Shown piece by piece: positions 1 to 6,944 of a DNA stretch of 23,267 nt (position 1 is the stretch's first letter; the number at the start of each line of letters is the position of its first letter). A program made the position numbers and the translations under genes. The notes under the pieces are model-generated. The model was given only the letters and a program-made list of their open reading frames with translations, did no database searches and was not told the origin of the DNA. Origin of the DNA: CAIOZA01 sp964464375 (GTDB lineage Bacteria > Bacteroidota > Ignavibacteria > Kapaibacteriales > UBA2268); NCBI GenBank assembly GCA_964464375.1, contig CAYXFU010000050.1, forward strand, positions 1 to 23,267. Direction: 5' to 3'.

Positions 1-35
1 AAAGCCCTTGTAACTCTAAGAATTACAAGGGCTTT
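1..35 (-). terminator. Intrinsic terminator of the tRNA operon
   Basis: A 13-bp perfect inverted repeat (arms 1-13 and 23-35, AAAGCCCTTGTAA and its complement, 9-nt loop) lies 11 nt beyond the 3' end of the minus-strand tRNA-Leu. The arm ends in TTT on the transcribed strand; any longer U-tract is cut off by the window edge. Its position right after the tRNA pair supports transcription termination. Confidence 0.7.
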
Positions 36-46
36 ATGCTTCCTCT

Positions 47-134
47 TGGTACAGAAGGCGGGAGTCGAACCCGCACGGGTGTTGAGCCCACTGGATTTTG
101 AGTCCAGCGCGTCTGCCAGTTCCGCCACTCCTGC
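47..134 (-). tRNA. tRNA-Leu (anticodon CAA)
   Basis: The reverse strand folds as a class II tRNA. The acceptor stem GCAGGAG pairs with CTTCTGT (two G-U pairs). The anticodon stem is CTGGA/TCCAG around loop CTCAAAA, giving anticodon CAA, which reads UUG Leu codons. The T arm is GCGGG-TTCGACT-CCCGC, and there is an extended variable region as expected for tRNA-Leu. The discriminator is A and CCA is genome-encoded (47-49). It lies 32 nt downstream of tRNA-Val and is probably cotranscribed with it. Confidence 0.95.
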
Positions 135-166
135 TTATATCAAACTGCTAATGTCAAAATTATTTG

Positions 167-241
167 TAGGCGAGGAGAGGTTTGAACTCCCGACCCCCTG
201 CTTGTAAGGCAGGTGCTCTATACCAGCTGAGCTACTCGCCC
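167..241 (-). tRNA. tRNA-Val (anticodon UAC)
   Basis: The reverse strand gives acceptor GGGCGAG/CTCGCCT, a D arm containing AGCTCAGCTGGTA, and anticodon stem CCTGC/GCAGG around loop CTTACAA, so the anticodon is UAC (Val). The T loop is TTCAAAC. Unlike its tRNA-Leu neighbour, the CCA end is not encoded: the discriminator A is followed by CAAA. Mixed CCA encoding within one operon implies a CCA-adding enzyme acts here. A consensus Bacteroidota-type promoter lies just upstream (264-293). Confidence 0.95.
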
Positions 242-263
242 TTTTTGCCCTCAAAAAGGATTA

Positions 264-293
264 CAAAAATACGATTAATTTCCTTTATAACAA
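264..293 (-). promoter_or_regulatory. Bacteroidota-type sigma70 promoter of the tRNA operon
   Basis: On the minus strand TATTTTTG (271-264) matches the -7 consensus TAnnTTTG. A TTG (293-291, within TTTTTG) lies exactly 19 nt upstream, which is the consensus -33 spacing known for Bacteroidota promoters. The predicted start would lie a few nt before tRNA-Val, as expected for a tRNA operon. Confidence 0.6.
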
Positions 294-313
294 AAATTAT
301 TTTTTAATGTTGT

Positions 314-562
314 TCAGTTCTTCACTTGTTCGATTCTATAAATCTCGGGAACTCTTGCAATAAGGTATCTTTCGATGCCGGCACGAAGTGTCATTATGGA
401 TATTGGACATACTGCACAATTGCCTGTCAATCGCACGAACAGTATGCCTGCATCGCTGTCAAAGCTTACAAACTCGACGTCACCATCATCCTTTTGTAAG
501 TAAGGACGAATCTCATTTAATGCAATTAATATTTTTTCTTCTGTGATTTCAATATTATTCAT
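314..562 (-). CDS. NifU C-terminal-domain (Nfu-type) iron-sulfur protein
   Basis: This 82-residue protein is essentially one NifU C-terminal (Nfu) domain. The family acts as a scaffold or carrier of [4Fe-4S] clusters in the cytoplasm and passes them to apo-proteins. The sequence shows the N-terminal helix (EKILIALNEIRPYL), the acidic strand (DDGDVEFVSF) and the diagnostic GNCAVCP segment. Its C49-x-x-C52 pair ligates the cluster, and TLRAGIERYL follows as in the family. The length is that of a stand-alone Nfu domain, with no N-terminal IscU-like or A-type domain, so it could pair with another scaffold elsewhere. It is divergent to tatC across an 87-nt gap. Start ATG at 562; no clear promoter was seen. 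Confidence 0.88.
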   Translation of the reverse strand: MNNIEITEEKILIALNEIRPYLQKDDGDVEFVSFDSDAGILFVRLTGNCAVCPISIMTLRAGIERYLIARVPEIYRIEQVKN

Positions 563-649
563 ATATTAATTTACGAAACTTGCGTAATTTTATGATTAAA
601 TATTATTTGATTTTTGAAAAATCATTAAAAAAAATTTGTAAGAATGTAG

Positions 650-1465
650 ATGTTATTCAAAAAGAAGAAGAAGATAACTGAATCTGAGAACGTTGACCCA
701 AACTCCGTCGAAGAAAAGGAGATGGGCTTCTTTGACCATCTCGAAGAGTTCCGTAACAGATTGATTTGGGCTTCTTTGAGCATTATAGGTGGTTGCATTG
801 TATCGGCTGTATTCATCCAGGATATAATTTCAATCGTACTGCTCAGGCCTGCTGTGATTTATGGTTTGAAGTTGCAAAACCTGAAGCCATTCGGTCAACC
901 GATGTTATACTTCAAAATAATATTAATTGTAGGGATAATTATAGCTTTCCCATTTATTTTGTATCAATTATGGAGATTTATCGCTCCGGGACTTTATATA
1001 AAAGAAAGAAAATGGGCAAGACATATTACATTTTACACAACTCTTTGCTTTATGAGTGGTGTGGCGTTTTCTTACTTTGTGATGATACCTTCGATGCTGA
1101 AATTTGCGGCATCATTCGGCAGTAAAGATATTGTTAATAATATTGATGTTAATGAGTATCTTAGCTTTATTAGCATGATAGTGCTAGCCGCAGGCTTATT
1201 ATTTGAGATGCCGATGGTGGTGTTCGTATTATCCAGGTTTGGAATGCTTACTCCAGCTTTTTTGCGAAAGTACCGGCGTCATTCAATTATCGTAATTCTT
1301 ATACTATCGGCAGTCATTACGCCAACACCCGACCCGGTGAGCCAATTAATTTTTGCATCACCATTATTTGTTCTTTACGAAATTAGCATTTTAATATCAA
1401 AATTTGCGGCTAACAAGCATCAAAGAGTGAAAGCAGAAGAAGCCGCAGAATCTGATGAGAAATAA
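650..1465 (+). CDS. tatC: Sec-independent protein translocase subunit TatC
   Basis: TatC is the six-helix inner-membrane receptor for twin-arginine signal peptides in the Tat export system. The 271-residue protein has a charged N-terminal extension, then the conserved cytoplasmic segment MGFFDHLEEFRNRL (from residue 25). Six hydrophobic helices follow. The family signature after helix 2, YQLWRFIAPGLYIKERK, contains the conserved Phe and Glu that bind the signal peptide. The loop VITPTPDPVSQ lies before the last helices and the tail is hydrophilic. No TatA/B gene is in the window. The annotated ATG gives a Lys-rich leader; an internal ATG at 722 is a possible alternative start. The downstream polyprenyl synthase begins 26 nt after the stop, suggesting a two-gene operon. 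Confidence 0.95.
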   Translation: MLFKKKKKITESENVDPNSVEEKEMGFFDHLEEFRNRLIWASLSIIGGCIVSAVFIQDIISIVLLRPAVIYGLKLQNLKPFGQPMLYFKIILIVGIIIAFPFILYQLWRFIAPGLYIKERKWARHITFYTTLCFMSGVAFSYFVMIPSMLKFAASFGSKDIVNNIDVNEYLSFISMIVLAAGLLFEMPMVVFVLSRFGMLTPAFLRKYRRHSIIVILILSAVITPTPDPVSQLIFASPLFVLYEISILISKFAANKHQRVKAEEAAESDEK

Positions 1466-1491
1466 ATTAAAAACATACAAACAGGAAAATT

Positions 1492-2478
1492 ATGCAGGAT
1501 TTTAATACTCAATATAATTATTATCTAAATCAGACAGAAATTCTGATGAACGAGATTATCCCTTCCTCAGGGATGGAGGATATCAATGAACCATTTCGCT
1601 ATATTATGTCTGGTGGAGGCAAGAAGATTAGACCTGTGCTGACAATGATGTGCTGTGGTGCAGTGGGTTCAGATCCGATCAAAGCTCTACATGCGGCTTG
1701 CAGTATTGAAATCCTCCATAATTTTACTCTGGTTCACGATGATATTATGGACAAATCACCTATGCGACGCGGAAAGCCTACAATCCACAACAAATGGGAC
1801 GAAGCAACAGCTATACTTACCGGCGATATCATGGTAGGATACGCTTACAAAGCTTTGGAGCATTATCATACTCACGAAAGATGCGGTGAAATATACACTA
1901 CTCTTACAAGAGGACTAATAGATGTTTGCGAAGGTCAGGTAATGGATATGAGGTTCAATACTAGCCGAAATGTAACCATTTCTGATTATTTAATGATGAT
2001 TGAAAAGAAGACTTCTAAGATTCTGGAGACATGTGCATTGATGGGAGGCTTGGTAGGTTATGGTTCGGACTGGGATTTGAGCCTGCTGAGCAGTTATGCG
2101 ATAAATCTGGGGCTTGCATTCCAAATACAGGACGATGTTCTAGATCTGACTGCAGATGAGACTGAGTTTGGAAAGCATATCGGGCAGGACATAATTGAAG
2201 GAAAGAAAACATATCTGATACTAACTGCCAAGGAGCGTGTCAAGAGTGACTCCGACAAGGAATTACTGCGTAATTTCTTTTCGAATAACGGTCTGCCGGA
2301 GGAAGAAGTGCCCGCAATGCGAGAGATGATGATCAGACTGAATATAGTTGATGAAGCAACGACAGTTGCTCAATCATACTTTGGGAAAGCAAAGGATATT
2401 ATTGGGAAGCTTAACCTCAATACTCATGTAGACATGCTCAAGATGCTTGCTGATAGCTTGAATAAGAGAAACAAGTAG
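1492..2478 (+). CDS. Polyprenyl (probably geranylgeranyl/farnesyl) diphosphate synthase
   Basis: This 328-residue all-helical trans-prenyltransferase condenses isopentenyl diphosphate with allylic diphosphates. It shows GKKIRP (43-48, substrate diphosphate binding), the first Asp-rich motif DDIMD (83-87) followed by the basic MRRGKPT, and the second Asp-rich motif QDDVLD (213-218) followed by GQDIIEGKKT. These are the full catalytic set. The residue five positions before the first DDxxD is Phe78. In this family a bulky aromatic there blocks the elongation tunnel, while octaprenyl or longer synthases carry Ala. I therefore infer a C15-C20 product, by family rule only. AGGA sits 6 nt before the ATG. 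The gene follows tatC by 26 nt. Confidence 0.9.
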   Translation: MQDFNTQYNYYLNQTEILMNEIIPSSGMEDINEPFRYIMSGGGKKIRPVLTMMCCGAVGSDPIKALHAACSIEILHNFTLVHDDIMDKSPMRRGKPTIHNKWDEATAILTGDIMVGYAYKALEHYHTHERCGEIYTTLTRGLIDVCEGQVMDMRFNTSRNVTISDYLMMIEKKTSKILETCALMGGLVGYGSDWDLSLLSSYAINLGLAFQIQDDVLDLTADETEFGKHIGQDIIEGKKTYLILTAKERVKSDSDKELLRNFFSNNGLPEEEVPAMREMMIRLNIVDEATTVAQSYFGKAKDIIGKLNLNTHVDMLKMLADSLNKRNK

Positions 2479-2495
2479 GTTCTAATTCTTGCTTT

Positions 2496-2525
2496 GTCAA
2501 GTAACTTTCAGTAAGCATGCTTGAC
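2496..2525. repeat. Degenerate palindromic repeat (family B)
   Basis: GTCAAG (2496-2501) pairs with CTTGAC (2520-2525) and encloses a nested AAGCATGCTT palindrome. The sequence ends CTTGACCTA, as in the better copies at 2827 and 23171. It starts 17 nt after the synthase stop and may double as its terminator, although there is no T-tract. Confidence 0.4.
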
Positions 2526-2643
2526 CTAGAGTGGGAGGGGAATCAGTGGAAAATCCTGTCATTCTGGGGGAGCGAAGCGACTGTGAGAATCCAGATTCTT
2601 AATCTTGTTCTCCAATATCCTTCTTTGGAACAATTTTGAGACA

Positions 2644-2669
2644 GTTTCCAAAGCTGGAGCTTCGGAAAC
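2644..2669. repeat. REP-like palindrome (family A)
   Basis: GTTTCC (2644-2649) and GGAAAC (2664-2669) flank AAGCT-GG-AGCTT, giving an imperfect hairpin. Diverged relatives lie at 8318-8349 and 23123-23146; all three carry an AAGC/AGCTT core inside pairing arms. Confidence 0.55.
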
Positions 2670-2710
2670 AGGGGGAATAAGTGAGGATGGGGGGAGAAGA
2701 AAATTGGAAA

Positions 2711-2739
2711 CCACCCCTGACCCCGCCACGAGGCAGGGA
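2711..2739. repeat. Dispersed repeat (family D), copy 1
   Basis: The sequence runs CACCCCTGACCCCGCC, then ACGAGGCAGGG. Near-identical copies lie at 15983-16010 and 23217-23246. The other copies contain the perfect palindrome GCCTCGAGGC; this copy has one base changed (GCCACGAGGC). Confidence 0.7.
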
Positions 2740-2755
2740 AAGAGAAACCACCGAA

Positions 2756-2774
2756 CCACCTTTGAAAAAGGGGG
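2756..2774. repeat. Small inverted repeat
   Basis: CCACCTTT (2756-2763) and AAAGGGGG (2767-2774) pair with one mismatch around a GAA loop, 17 nt after the family D copy. This may be part of the same composite intergenic repeat. Confidence 0.4.
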
Positions 2775-2795
2775 CTTTTAGTTATTGTATTTTAG

Positions 2796-2815
2796 GACAA
2801 TCATCCTTGATTGTC
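2796..2815. repeat. Palindromic repeat with AGGAT-type loop (family B, inverted copy)
   Basis: GACAATC (2796-2802) and GATTGTC (2809-2815) flank ATCCTT. Read on the minus strand this is GACAATC-AAGGAT-GATTGTC followed by CTAA. It has the same arm-AGGAT-arm-CTA layout as 2827-2847 and 23171-23193, but a different paired arm sequence. Confidence 0.55.
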
Positions 2816-2826
2816 TATGATAGAGT

Positions 2827-2847
2827 GGTCAAGCAGGATGCATGACC
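2827..2847. repeat. Palindromic repeat with AGGAT loop (family B)
   Basis: GGTCAAGC (2827-2834), loop AGGAT, then GCATGACC (2840-2847), followed by TACC. The arms pair with one mismatch. It is closely related to 23171-23193. Confidence 0.6.
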
Positions 2848-2892
2848 TACCAAATGCAGGCTGGGGGGAATGAGGAAGGAATACAGGAAGCA

Positions 2893-2911
2893 GGGCACAT
2901 GCCATGTGCCC
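2893..2911. repeat. Palindromic repeat (family C)
   Basis: GGGCACAT (2893-2900) and ATGTGCCC (2904-2911) form a perfect 8-bp hairpin with a GCC loop, followed by CTAC as in the family B copies. It is the last of a dense run of palindromes filling 2496-2911, a stretch with no credible gene. Confidence 0.55.
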
Positions 2912-3004
2912 CTACATAAAACAAAAAGCCAAGATCAGTGCGGGTTTGCGTGGTTCAGTTGTATTTTGAGGAAAATCGTATATAAGTAGCAATACGGAGA
3001 AAAA

Positions 3005-3079
3005 CTACGTAGTATTTGGTATATTGAAAAAATACGTAGAGTTTGGTATATCGTATTATAATTTGATTGCTTATTTTTG
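3005..3079 (+). promoter_or_regulatory. Tandem-repeat promoter of the secreted-protein pair
   Basis: Two direct repeats, GTAGTATTTGGTAT (3009-3022) and GTAGAGTTTGGTAT (3036-3049), start 27 nt apart. A perfect Bacteroidota -7 box TATTTTTG lies at 3072-3079, 36 nt after the second repeat starts. No good TTG is seen at the -33 position, which suggests activator dependence. The 29 nt at 3005-3033 are identical to 6780-6808, and the 27-nt and 36-nt spacings are the same there. A leader of about 130 nt would separate the start site from the gene at 3219. Confidence 0.6.
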
Positions 3080-3218
3080 AATTAAGAGGACGAATGGATA
3101 TATAAATAGTTGATGGATATTATGAATATAATAATCATAGGGCTGATAAATCTCATTCAAGAAATCCTCCCAAATTTTGAAATTCGTTTTATTTAATATA
3201 TGCTTATTGGGAGTTTTT

Positions 3219-4307
3219 ATGTTTAGAAGAATTTTGTTAGTTGTGGCTTTGCTTTTACTTTTTATTGAATTGAATTTTGCCGCTATTCCTCAGTCAATTT
3301 CATATCAGGGAGTTCTTAAGAACTCAAGTACAGGAATAGCTGTGCCAGATGATGATTACAGCATGACTTTTACACTATACGGCGGTTCTTCGGGAACAAC
3401 TCAACTCTGGACAGAAACACAAGGTTCTGTTCCTGTAGCACTTGGTGTATTTTCAGTAACACTTGGTGCTTCTACTTTAATTCCAACAAATCTAGATGTT
3501 AGTCATCCTATTTTCCTTGGTATTAAAATAGGCACAGATCCATTAGTTCCAGAAATGAATCCCAGAGTAGCATTAAATATGGTTCCATATTCTTCAAATA
3601 CAACTGCAATCCAGGGCTATCCTGTTGCTACAACTGAACCCAAAGCTGGAAATCTTTTAAGGTTTAATGGGACAAGTTGGGAACCTACTAAACCAGAAGT
3701 TGCAGTATGCAGGTGGAATGTGTTTGATATTCATGAAATAACTGCACAAAATACTTATGGGTTTAGTTTCAGTGAATCTACATTTACATGCGGTATTAGT
3801 CCGATTTCTTGGTTTGGAACTAATGGTAATATAACTCTATCTTCTGATAAAGAAGTTCTCAGAACTTTTTTTAATAGAAAATGTTATGCAAAAAATAATG
3901 CATTGATATACAGTGAAAATTATTTTGTGCCAAATGCAGCAAGTGCAAGATACGTCTTGGCTCTCTTTAGGATTAAAAACACTACAGGTTCACCTATCTC
4001 ATGGACACCAAATTTCTATTATACATCTTCAAATTTTAATCCTAGAAGCTATTACTCTTATGTTTATCTTAACGGAGTACAAGCTTGGCTTTCACCTACC
4101 CTCTCTATTGGTTCAGCCAATACAACTATCATTCTCCCAGAGCACAGAACGAGTACTGTAATCTTTGTTTCTGCAACAGGACCATCATTTAATAATTCAG
4201 GAATTTCATATAAAACTTGTCGAATGGCATTCAAAAATTTAGCTCTCCAAGCAGGTCTCGAATTCGTTGATGATCTTGACACAGCTTTAGATGGTTGGGA
4301 TCAATGA
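3219..4307 (+). CDS. Secreted protein with N-terminal 'SYQGVLKN...PYSSN' domain, function unknown
   Basis: A 362-residue exported protein. A signal peptide (FRRILLVVALLLLFIELNFA) is followed by a domain that I recognise as recurrent at the start of secreted proteins in this group: SISYQGVLKN, YSMTFTLYGG, LWTETQ, GVFSVTLG, PIFLGIKIG and the closing VPYSSNTTA. The rest (about residues 145-362) is rich in Ser/Thr/Asn/Tyr and beta-strand-like, with no motif I can name. I chose ATG 3219 because GGGAG lies 5 nt upstream and the signal peptide then starts properly; an in-frame TTG at 3177 would add 14 residues with no ribosome site. No T9SS sorting domain is visible, so its final location is unknown. 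The next gene starts one base after its stop. It lies under the tandem-repeat promoter. Confidence 0.75.
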   Translation: MFRRILLVVALLLLFIELNFAAIPQSISYQGVLKNSSTGIAVPDDDYSMTFTLYGGSSGTTQLWTETQGSVPVALGVFSVTLGASTLIPTNLDVSHPIFLGIKIGTDPLVPEMNPRVALNMVPYSSNTTAIQGYPVATTEPKAGNLLRFNGTSWEPTKPEVAVCRWNVFDIHEITAQNTYGFSFSESTFTCGISPISWFGTNGNITLSSDKEVLRTFFNRKCYAKNNALIYSENYFVPNAASARYVLALFRIKNTTGSPISWTPNFYYTSSNFNPRSYYSYVYLNGVQAWLSPTLSIGSANTTIILPEHRTSTVIFVSATGPSFNNSGISYKTCRMAFKNLALQAGLEFVDDLDTALDGWDQ

Positions 4308-4308
4308 A

Positions 4309-6375
4309 ATGAATAAATATAAGAATATTACATTGATTGTTATTGCCTTTCTGATATGTATTTCTTTGTCGCCATCTCAGGTTGTGCAAAGCAAACATGT
4401 AATCGGTATAGGCAATGGGACATCTACGGGTGGTGGTTACTCACTGAACTCAAATGTTGGCGATATCAGCGGGAATTCCACAGATGAGACTTTTTCGCTC
4501 CAATCGGGGTTCTTCGCTAATATGGGTATCGTTCTGCCAACAGTAACAACAAATTCAGTATCGAATATAAAATCAAAATCGGCTGTCTGTGGCGGGAACA
4601 TAATAAGTCATGGGGGAGGGGCTGTAACTCAGCGTGGAGTCTGCTGGAGCACTTCTTCTAATCCCACAATCTTCAACGACAAAACAAGTGATGGCACAGG
4701 TACCGGTAGCTTCTCAAGTAATCTGACCGGATTAGTGCAGAATACACAGTATTACGTGCGTGCATACGCCACAAACTCATCCGGAACAAGCTATGGAGAA
4801 GAGAGAGTATTCAAAACTCTTTTAATTATTCTTCCTGAAGTTGTTACAAAAACGGCATCCTCAATAACTGATATTGGTGCTACTTTTAACGGGGACATTA
4901 CAAATGATGGCAATGACGACTGCCTGAGAGGCTTCTACTTTAGCTCCGCTATTTCTGATCCGTTAGATGAAAGCTCTGCTAATAGTTATAATGACATTGG
5001 ATACTATTCATCAGGTACATTCTCTAGTACAGGAATTTCCGGTTTAACTGCCGGAACACTCTATTATGTAAGAGCTTATGCCAGAAATTCCGCCGGAATA
5101 AGCTATGGTGGAATTCAAACTTTTACAACAAAAGTACTGACAATTCATCCGCCTATGTCCGAAAATCTTGCTCTATGGCTCGATCCAGCTGATATTAACG
5201 GTAATGATCTCAAAACAGATGAACCATTAACCGATACTAAAATTTCTGAATGGGTCGATAAGTCCATGCTTACAGGAGATGCTTTTTCGAGAGAGAATGC
5301 AGTCATGGATAATCCGGACAGACAACCAATCATGAAAAATGGATCGAATGGTATCAACAGCAAGCCCGCAATTGCCTTCATCAACGATGGAACTGAGTAT
5401 GGTAAATCCTCAATTCTTGTCTCTCCATATCATAAAGAAATAACGACGGATGTTACAGAATTATGGAAGCCCGAAAAACGTGACAAATCTTTGTTCGTGG
5501 TCTTCAAAACAGGAAATTCTATTACGGGAGGTCAAGCATATTATGAGCGAGATCATCGCGAAACAATCTTCGAAGCAGGTGGACCCCTCTCAGGATTCAA
5601 CATATATATTAACGAAGGAATGCTATGTTTCGGTATGTGGAACAGGTTCGAACGGAAATATCTTGTTCTTCAGGGGCAGGATCCTTTCTATCCCTTGAGT
5701 CCTGATAATGTTTATCTGGCAAGTTTAGAATACAATTCCTCAACCATACCAGCTAGTTTTCGGGCAATTGTCAGTGGCTATATGCCCGGTAAAGCCCTGA
5801 CAACGATAGCCTCACCACCAGTAGAATTCAGTGGATTATCTGTTGATGCCGGAAGTATTTCTGACGGAACCGGAATAGGTGGAGCCACCAGAACAAGTTT
5901 CCACGATTACAATATTGGCAGTACTTATTCAAATCATTTCGGAGGTCTGATGGGTGACATCATGCTCTATAATGATCTCTTCCATCCGACAGTTGACGCA
6001 CAGCAGATTTATGACTTTTTGACCAGCAAATATGGTCTGTCCGGTTATATCCATCCAAAAGTATCTTACAATCAAACGGACTGGAAGGTCATCGAAGAAA
6101 TAACACCTAACACAACTAATGGATTATCCGAAGTTTTTCCAAATCCTTTCTCGGACTATGCGATTTTAAGTTTTGATAATGAATCGGAGCAATCGGTGAA
6201 AATTGAACTGACCGATTTACTCGGTAACCATATTGCAGATATATTTGATGGCAGACTTAACACCGGCAAATATGAATTTAAAATCGACGGTTCAAATCTT
6301 ACGACAGGAATTTATATCTACAAAATCATAAGTGATAAAATCACAACAGCCGGCAAGTTAATCTTGAATAAATAG
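4309..6375 (+). CDS. T9SS cargo: Fn3-like and LamG-like multidomain surface protein
   Basis: A 688-residue secreted protein. After a signal peptide (residues 1 to about 24) and a short Gly/Ser-rich segment come two related Fn3-like repeats (about 76-168 and 175-272). Each ends in YYVRAYA-N-S-G-SYG followed by an FxT strand. About 280-580 starts ENLALWLDPADING and contains WVDKS and KPAIAF, resembling LamG/concanavalin-type jelly-roll domains. The last 80 or so residues (from SEVFPNPFSDYAILSF) are a T9SS type A sorting domain: VFPNP, the strand VKIELTDLLGNHI, then GIYIYKI and a basic end. It is probably exported by Sec and attached or released through T9SS; a binding or adhesive role is inferred. 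ATG 4309 directly follows the previous stop (TGAAATG); ATG 4291 would overlap that gene and spoil the signal peptide. Confidence 0.82.
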   Translation: MNKYKNITLIVIAFLICISLSPSQVVQSKHVIGIGNGTSTGGGYSLNSNVGDISGNSTDETFSLQSGFFANMGIVLPTVTTNSVSNIKSKSAVCGGNIISHGGGAVTQRGVCWSTSSNPTIFNDKTSDGTGTGSFSSNLTGLVQNTQYYVRAYATNSSGTSYGEERVFKTLLIILPEVVTKTASSITDIGATFNGDITNDGNDDCLRGFYFSSAISDPLDESSANSYNDIGYYSSGTFSSTGISGLTAGTLYYVRAYARNSAGISYGGIQTFTTKVLTIHPPMSENLALWLDPADINGNDLKTDEPLTDTKISEWVDKSMLTGDAFSRENAVMDNPDRQPIMKNGSNGINSKPAIAFINDGTEYGKSSILVSPYHKEITTDVTELWKPEKRDKSLFVVFKTGNSITGGQAYYERDHRETIFEAGGPLSGFNIYINEGMLCFGMWNRFERKYLVLQGQDPFYPLSPDNVYLASLEYNSSTIPASFRAIVSGYMPGKALTTIASPPVEFSGLSVDAGSISDGTGIGGATRTSFHDYNIGSTYSNHFGGLMGDIMLYNDLFHPTVDAQQIYDFLTSKYGLSGYIHPKVSYNQTDWKVIEEITPNTTNGLSEVFPNPFSDYAILSFDNESEQSVKIELTDLLGNHIADIFDGRLNTGKYEFKIDGSNLTTGIYIYKIISDKITTAGKLILNK

Positions 6376-6403
6376 ATTGTAGTAATTGATTATTGTAAAG
6401 TAG

Positions 6404-6432
6404 TGGCAGGCTCAAAACCTGCCATTTTTTTT
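6404..6432 (+). terminator. Rho-independent terminator
   Basis: TGGCAGG (6404-6410) and CCTGCCA (6418-6424) form a 7-bp stem with a 7-nt loop, followed by eight T (6425-6432). It lies 28 nt after the T9SS cargo gene and closes that two-gene unit, separating it from the cluster at 6945. The rest of 6433-6779 is AT-rich with no gene; a CAGTAT-TT-ATACTG inverted repeat sits at 6760-6773. Confidence 0.88.
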
Positions 6433-6779
6433 ATCCTGTTCAAAAGATACTATTTTAGAATAGAAATAACAATCCATAATAAGAATATGTGAAACTGAAA
6501 TAAATAAAAAAGAGTATCTATTATTTTTGAATAATTCACTAAAATATTGAAAGATTTGAAATAAAATTTATGTGAAATTTGTGTTGTTTAAAAAAAAACA
6601 CATCAGTCAAATTCAAAAAAATGCAAAGAAATGTGTGATTAGAAGGAAAAGTAATAATTAGCATAATATAGTTAGGCAATACAACGGAAAGCCGCTATAG
6701 TTAACCTTATACAAGAATATTCCTATTATATATCCTTGTAAATCATCACAGGTTTATATCAGTATTTATACTGAGTTTT

Positions 6780-6854
6780 CTACGTAGTATTTGGTATATT
6801 GAAAAAATCAGTAGTATTTGGTATTGTGAGGTTTTTAGTTTAATGGTAATTTTG
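6780..6854 (+). promoter_or_regulatory. Tandem-repeat promoter of the chaperone-usher-like cluster
   Basis: Direct repeats GTAGTATTTGGTAT (6784-6797) and GTAGTATTTGGTAT (6811-6824) start 27 nt apart. A Bacteroidota -7 box TAATTTTG, followed by C, lies at 6847-6854, 36 nt after the second repeat starts. A TTG at 6824-6826 overlaps the end of the second repeat and lies 20 nt from the -7 box, an acceptable -33 element. Positions 6780-6808 are identical to 3005-3033. Repeats abutting the -33 box fit an activator touching RNA polymerase. The predicted leader is about 85 nt. Confidence 0.68.
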
Positions 6855-6944
6855 CGTTGTAATATTATGTTATTTCGTAACAAACTGGCCACTTGAAATG
6901 GAATAACTAAACCTTTTTAACAATTTATTTTTAGGAGTTTTTTT

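Noticed and set aside
2559..2759. 66-residue minus-strand reading frame in the gap after the polyprenyl synthase
   Set aside because: It runs through family A and D palindromic repeats, has Pro/Ser-rich repeat-derived composition, no ribosome site and no recognisable domain.
3177..3218. TTG-initiated N-terminal extension of the first secreted protein
   Set aside because: It adds 14 residues before the signal peptide and lacks a ribosome site, whereas ATG 3219 has GGGAG at proper spacing.
6784..6824. CRISPR-like repeat
   Set aside because: There are only two repeats with a 13-nt spacer, the same arrangement recurs at 3009-3049, and both sit at fixed distance from promoter boxes, so a regulatory array is far more likely.
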